Origin: an uncultured Collinsella sp.
GTDB lineage: Bacteria; Actinomycetota; Coriobacteriia; Coriobacteriales; Coriobacteriaceae
DNA length: 17,866 bases
Assembly: GCA_900553215.1 (NCBI GenBank)
Contig: USCJ01000005.1
Coordinates: 1 to 17,866, forward strand
Reading direction: 5' to 3'
Shown here: positions 14,982-17,866 of the stretch, one piece after another
Numbering within the stretch: the stretch's first letter is position 1
Layout of the letters: each line of letters opens with the position of its first letter
Notes under the pieces: generated by a model
The model's input: only the letters and a program-made list of their open reading frames with translations
Databases searched by the model: none
Told to the model about the DNA's origin: nothing
Position numbers and translations under genes: made by a program

Positions 14982-15445
14982 TTGCGGCGAAACGACTCTT
15001 GGTAGACACGAACGTTTGGCTCGATTATTACCTGCAAGAGGGAGCGTTTGGCGAAGCGACGAGATTGGTTGAGCTGGCCGAAGCGGGAAAGATCGACCTT
15101 CTGTACGCGCCAACGACGGCAAAGGACGTGTTCTATATCTTGCCTCGGCGTCTCGCTCGGCGGAACGTGAATGGGGATAACGCGTCGTTCATTCCGGCTG
15201 CGTGGGCCTGTATCGAGCATATGATGCAGGTGGCAACGGCCTCTCCGCTTTCGTTGGCGGAGTGCGAGATGGCGCGCATGCTCGGCAAGCGTATGCCTGA
15301 TCTCGAGGACAATCTCATCATTGCATCGGGCGATACGGCGGATGTCGACTATGTTGTCACGAGCGACCGACGCATGTTGGAGGTGATGCCCGAGGTATGC
15401 CTGACGCCCGCGCGCGCACTCGAGCTCATCGGGATCCTCGGCTAA
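14978..15445 (+). CDS. PIN-domain toxin (PIN_3-like putative RNase)
   Basis: A 155-residue protein with a PIN nuclease fold: LLVDTNVWLDYYL carries D10 and D16, PDLEDNLIIASG carries D111, and VVTSDRRML carries D130, together the usual acidic metal site. The middle motif APTTAKDVFYIL has D where VapC proteins often have E, which together with DVFYIL fits the PIN_3 type. PIN toxins usually cut tRNA or rRNA; the target here is unknown. It overlaps the antitoxin by 4 nt. The segment between residues 51 and 90 (PRRLARRNVNGDNASFIPAA) is basic and could contact RNA. Base use is slightly less GC-biased than the purine genes, consistent with transfer. Confidence 0.82.
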   Translation: MIAAKRLLVDTNVWLDYYLQEGAFGEATRLVELAEAGKIDLLYAPTTAKDVFYILPRRLARRNVNGDNASFIPAAWACIEHMMQVATASPLSLAECEMARMLGKRMPDLEDNLIIASGDTADVDYVVTSDRRMLEVMPEVCLTPARALELIGILG

Positions 15446-15500
15446 CCTTGCATACTCCGTTTCGCTATCATATTGAGCATTGTGGCCCTCATGCAACTTT

Positions 15501-15505
15501 GGAGG
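15501..15505 (+). promoter_or_regulatory. Ribosome binding site of the EIIA gene
   Basis: GGAGG lies 5 nt before ATG at 15511. The frame is open upstream to 15397, inside the toxin gene, but this site marks ATG 15511 as the start. A weak promoter-like pair (TTGCAT 15448-15453, TATTGA 15471-15476, 17 bp apart) lies in the gap. Confidence 0.8.
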
Positions 15506-15510
15506 ACGGT

Positions 15511-15975
15511 ATGGCGGATAACGAGGCGCTGTTTACGCCTGAGCTGGTGTTTTTTGATTGGGAGTGTGCGACGCCGGGTGAGGTGTTTGTGCAGCTCGAG
15601 AGTGAGCTTGCTCCGCGCGGCTACATTGCCGACGGTTGGCTCGACGCCGTTCGCACGCGCGAGGATGCCTATCCCACGGGTCTTGCCATGCCGGCGGCAA
15701 ACATTGCCATTCCGCATACCGATCCGGGGTTTGTGGCCAAGCCCTATATCGCGGTGGTCAAGCCCGCCGCGCCCGTGACATTTAACGCTATGGCTGGCAT
15801 GGGCGCTCCGGTGCCGGCGCAGATCGTCATCAATCTGGGCATTGCCGAGCCGGGCGGCCAGGTCGAGGCCCTGCAGGCGCTTATGAATATCTTTATGGAC
15901 GCCGATGCCGCAGCCGACGTGCTCGGCCAGACCACGCCCCAGGGCATGGTCGACGCCATCCGCCGCCACTTTTAA
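15511..15975 (+). CDS. Orphan PTS EIIA protein (fructose/galactitol type)
   Basis: A 154-residue cytoplasmic phosphocarrier. The motif PTGLAMPAANIAIPHTD holds the expected phosphorylated histidine H69, as in EIIA domains of the fructose/mannitol/galactitol superfamily, and the galactitol (GatA) type looks closest. Such proteins accept phosphate from HPr and pass it to EIIB. No EIIB, EIIC or sugar enzyme gene is in the window, so it either serves a transporter encoded elsewhere or acts as a regulator. It sits alone between the toxin gene and an intergenic repeat. Confidence 0.87.
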   Translation: MADNEALFTPELVFFDWECATPGEVFVQLESELAPRGYIADGWLDAVRTREDAYPTGLAMPAANIAIPHTDPGFVAKPYIAVVKPAAPVTFNAMAGMGAPVPAQIVINLGIAEPGGQVEALQALMNIFMDADAAADVLGQTTPQGMVDAIRRHF

Positions 15976-15979
15976 AACC

Positions 15980-16033
15980 GGCACTTGGGGACAGTCCCTA
16001 ACTGCCGGCAGAAAAGGAACGTCCCCAAGTGCC
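15980..16033. repeat. Palindromic intergenic repeat (REP-like)
   Basis: GGCACTTGGGGAC (15980-15992) and GTCCCCAAGTGCC (16021-16033) are perfect inverted arms. Between them CTGCCGGCAG (16002-16011) is a perfect palindrome, and the segments flanking it pair partly, so the whole folds into one long hairpin. It begins 5 nt after the EIIA stop codon. Dispersed palindromes of this look are, to my recollection, common in Collinsella and resemble REP elements mobilised by Y1-type transposases; no such transposase is here. It could also serve as a transcript end, though no T-run follows. Confidence 0.75.
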
Positions 16034-16046
16034 AGGGTTGCCCCCT

Positions 16047-16075
16047 TTGTCGCGGGGGCCGCGTTGTGACACAAT
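16047..16075 (+). promoter_or_regulatory. Possible promoter of the PPIase gene
   Basis: TTGTCG (16047-16052) and CACAAT (16070-16075) are 17 bp apart, 35 nt before the start codon. TTGTGACACAA (16064-16074) is a perfect palindrome around a central A and overlaps the -10, suggesting a regulator site. The promoter match is only moderate. Confidence 0.4.
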
Positions 16076-16110
16076 GGCGTTTGTTCGATTCGTGATGCGA
16101 AAGGCCAGCT

Positions 16111-17331
16111 ATGGCAAACAAGAAAAAGAACTCTGAGGCCGCGCCGACGCCCGAGCAGCAGGCTCGCGCCGCCTCCAGCTCTCGTAAGAAGCAGCGCAAG
16201 ACGTACGTGTCTAAGACCGTCAAGATCGTCCTGGTGGTTATCGGCGTGCTGGCAATGCTGCTTTCCGTCTCGGCGATGGCGTGCTCCGGTCTCATGTCGC
16301 AGGCAGAGGATACCTCGGGCTACAAGCTGACCGGCGGTGTTGCCGCCACCATCAACGGCACCAACCTCACCGAGGACACCGTGACCAAGCAGATCATGAG
16401 CATGCGCACGTCCTATGGTTATACCAAGGACAAGGATTGGGCGCAGTACCTGGTCAACAACGACCTTACGCCCAAGAAGTATCGCAAGCAGCTCATCGAT
16501 TCCTACACGCAGCAGATTCTGCTTCAGCAGGCGCAGAAGGAAAACGGCGTGACGGTGTCGGATGAGGAGGTCGAGAAGGCTTGGAAGGACGCGTGCAAGA
16601 GCGCGGGCGGTGCCAAGGCCTTTAAGAAGACCCTCAAGACCTACGGCTATACCGAAGACACCTACAAGGATTCGCTCAAGGAGAGCCTGGCGCAGCAGAA
16701 ACTCAAGGATGCCGTCGCGCCCACGAGCAAGCCCAAGGACAGCGAGATTGTCGATTACATCAACGAGAACCTGTCGAAGTACAACGATGCCCGCCGCTCG
16801 TCGAACATCCTGATCAAGGTCGATTCCGACGCATCCGACGAGGACAAGGCTGCCGCAAAGGCCAAGGCGCAGGAGTGCCTGGACAAGATCAACTCCGGCG
16901 AGCTGAGCTTTGAAGACGCCGTGAAGCAGTATTCCGACGACACCGGTTCCAAGGAGAAGAAGGGCGACGTGGGCTGGGACAAGCTCACCACCTTCGTCGA
17001 CAGCTACCAGACGGCGCTCGAGGGACTCAACAAGGGCGACGTGAGCGAAGTCGTCGAGTCGACCTATGGCTACCACATCATCAAGTGCACCGACTACTTC
17101 CATGTCGATAATCAGGTTGATGACATCAACCAGGTGCCCAAGGCCATCAAAAAGTACGTCTCCAACGTGGTGAAGACGCAGGCGGCCAGCACCGCGTACA
17201 GCGAGTGGCTGGAGCAGTACAAGAAGGATGCCGACATCACCGTCAATCCCATGCCCAAGGACGTGCCGTACAACGTCAGCCTGAAGGGCGTCACCAAGAG
17301 TTCGACCGACAATTCGTCGACGACCGAGTAA
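16111..17331 (+). CDS. Membrane-anchored parvulin-type peptidyl-prolyl isomerase
   Basis: A 406-residue extracytoplasmic foldase. A Lys/Arg-rich cytoplasmic segment (1-38) precedes one hydrophobic helix (about 38-57) ending in AMAC with Cys58. This could be a lipoprotein cysteine, though the lipobox is poor and the long N-terminus is atypical, so a simple membrane anchor is as likely. Residues 70-220 are a SurA/PrsA-like helical chaperone region. The parvulin domain spans about 227-330, with RRSSNILIKV at the start, FEDAVKQYSDD, GDVGWDKLTTF and GYHIIKC at 320-326. Three residues are unusual: Ser230-231 stand where many parvulins have the active-site His (RASHILV). It probably helps secreted proteins fold. 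GAAAGG at 16099-16104 supports the start. The gene ends 54 nt before the GatB/YqeY gene. Confidence 0.87.
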   Translation: MANKKKNSEAAPTPEQQARAASSSRKKQRKTYVSKTVKIVLVVIGVLAMLLSVSAMACSGLMSQAEDTSGYKLTGGVAATINGTNLTEDTVTKQIMSMRTSYGYTKDKDWAQYLVNNDLTPKKYRKQLIDSYTQQILLQQAQKENGVTVSDEEVEKAWKDACKSAGGAKAFKKTLKTYGYTEDTYKDSLKESLAQQKLKDAVAPTSKPKDSEIVDYINENLSKYNDARRSSNILIKVDSDASDEDKAAAKAKAQECLDKINSGELSFEDAVKQYSDDTGSKEKKGDVGWDKLTTFVDSYQTALEGLNKGDVSEVVESTYGYHIIKCTDYFHVDNQVDDINQVPKAIKKYVSNVVKTQAASTAYSEWLEQYKKDADITVNPMPKDVPYNVSLKGVTKSSTDNSSTTE

Positions 17332-17370
17332 TCATGGGACGGCGCTCGCGTGAGTGCCGCCCACACTATT

Positions 17371-17377
17371 GAGGAGG
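17371..17377 (+). promoter_or_regulatory. Ribosome binding site of the GatB/YqeY gene
   Basis: GAGGAGG lies 8 nt before ATG at 17386. An upstream in-frame GTG at 17350 would place this site inside the gene, so ATG 17386 is preferred. Confidence 0.85.
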
Positions 17378-17385
17378 ATTTGCAG

Positions 17386-17829
17386 ATGACCAACGAAGAG
17401 CTGCAGAAGGAAATGATCGCGGCCATGAAGGCCAAGGACAAGGTTCGTCTGTCCATCATTCGCCAGGTCAAGGCCGAGGTGAAGAATATCGAGGTCAATG
17501 AGCGCCGCGATGTGACCGAGGAAGACGTCAACAGCATGATCAAGCGTCTGATCAAGCAGACGAGCGAGACGCTGGAGATGTCCATCAAGGCCGGCACCGA
17601 CCAGGAGCGTACCGACAACCTGACCGAGCAGGTCAAGATTCTGGAGAGCCTGCTGCCCGCGCAGGTTTCGGGCGAGGAGCTCGAGGCTCTGATCGAACAG
17701 GTTATCGCCGAGCTGGGCGCCACGTCCAAGAAGCAGATGGGCCAGGTCATGGGTGCGCTCGGCAAGGCCACCGGCGGCAACTTCGATAAGCCGACCGCGG
17801 CAAAGATCGTCGGCGCAAAATTGGCGTAA
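17386..17829 (+). CDS. GatB/YqeY domain-containing protein
   Basis: A 147-residue cytoplasmic protein matching stand-alone YqeY proteins over its full length: an N-terminal helical half (LQKEMIAAMKAKDKVRLSIIRQVKAEVKNIE) and a C-terminal half (LLPAQVSGEELEALIEQVI, then SKKQMGQVMGALGKATGG and PTAAKIV). This C-terminal domain resembles the tail of GatB, the tRNA amidotransferase subunit, and may bind tRNA; the cellular role of stand-alone forms is not settled. It follows the PPIase by 54 nt and may share its transcript. It has no catalytic motif. Confidence 0.93.
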   Translation: MTNEELQKEMIAAMKAKDKVRLSIIRQVKAEVKNIEVNERRDVTEEDVNSMIKRLIKQTSETLEMSIKAGTDQERTDNLTEQVKILESLLPAQVSGEELEALIEQVIAELGATSKKQMGQVMGALGKATGGNFDKPTAAKIVGAKLA

Positions 17830-17832
17830 TTT

Positions 17833-17860
17833 GTTACGCGGTTTTACCAAACCGCGTAAC
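17833..17860 (+). terminator. Hairpin after the GatB/YqeY gene, probable terminator
   Basis: GTTACGCGGTTT (17833-17844) and AAACCGCGTAAC (17849-17860) form a perfect 12-bp stem with a TACC loop, starting 4 nt after the stop codon. The window ends 6 nt later without a T-run (GGCTCG), so it may be a stem without a classical tail or part of a larger structure. Confidence 0.6.
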
Positions 17861-17866
17861 GGCTCG

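Noticed and set aside
15442..17103. A 553-codon open frame on the - strand
   Set aside because: It overlaps the EIIA and PPIase genes in antisense and crosses the repeat and promoter region; no motifs or ribosome binding site.

Overview
The window most likely comes from a gut actinobacterium of the Coriobacteriia, probably Collinsella. This rests on moderately high GC, strong C/G-ending codon bias, Gram-positive Shine-Dalgarno sites, a sortase together with an LPXTG-like surface protein, and a palindromic intergenic repeat of a kind I associate with that genus. The genus is an inference; no rRNA or marker gene is present.

Layout. Positions 1-672 hold no convincing gene. They contain a 28-bp inverted repeat pair, a long hairpin, several small palindromes and a run of nine G just before the first gene. 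Positions 673-7086 encode a giant secreted, wall-anchored family 31 glycoside hydrolase with FN3, F5/8C (CBM32-like), dockerin-like, cohesin-like, Big2-like and FIVAR modules and an IPNTG sorting signal, closed by a strong terminator. Next come purE, a class B sortase and a divergent MoaE-like protein on the + strand, with short gaps suggesting one transcript. They converge on a CmpB-type membrane protein on the - strand (9349-10578), with a shared terminator between. Divergently, purF, purM and purN follow; purM and purN overlap by 11 nt, and purF and purM are separated by a structured 156-nt gap. After the purN terminator lie a RelB/DinJ-like antitoxin and PIN-domain toxin pair, an orphan PTS EIIA protein, a palindromic repeat, a membrane-anchored parvulin-type PPIase and a GatB/YqeY protein. 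A hairpin sits at the right edge.

How the genes fit together. purE, purF, purM and purN supply four steps of de novo IMP synthesis (PurF first, then PurN, PurM and PurE). The hydrolase and the sortase are a plausible substrate-enzyme pair for displaying a glycan-degrading enzyme on the cell surface, probably for host or mucin glycans. The PPIase could help secreted proteins fold. The toxin-antitoxin pair and EIIA look like accessory insertions among housekeeping genes.

I found no CRISPR array, tRNA, rRNA, transposase or prophage gene. The most interesting items are the hydrolase carrying both a cohesin-like and a dockerin-like module, its G9 tract, the MoaE-like protein lacking usual catalytic residues, and the RelB-like/PIN pairing.
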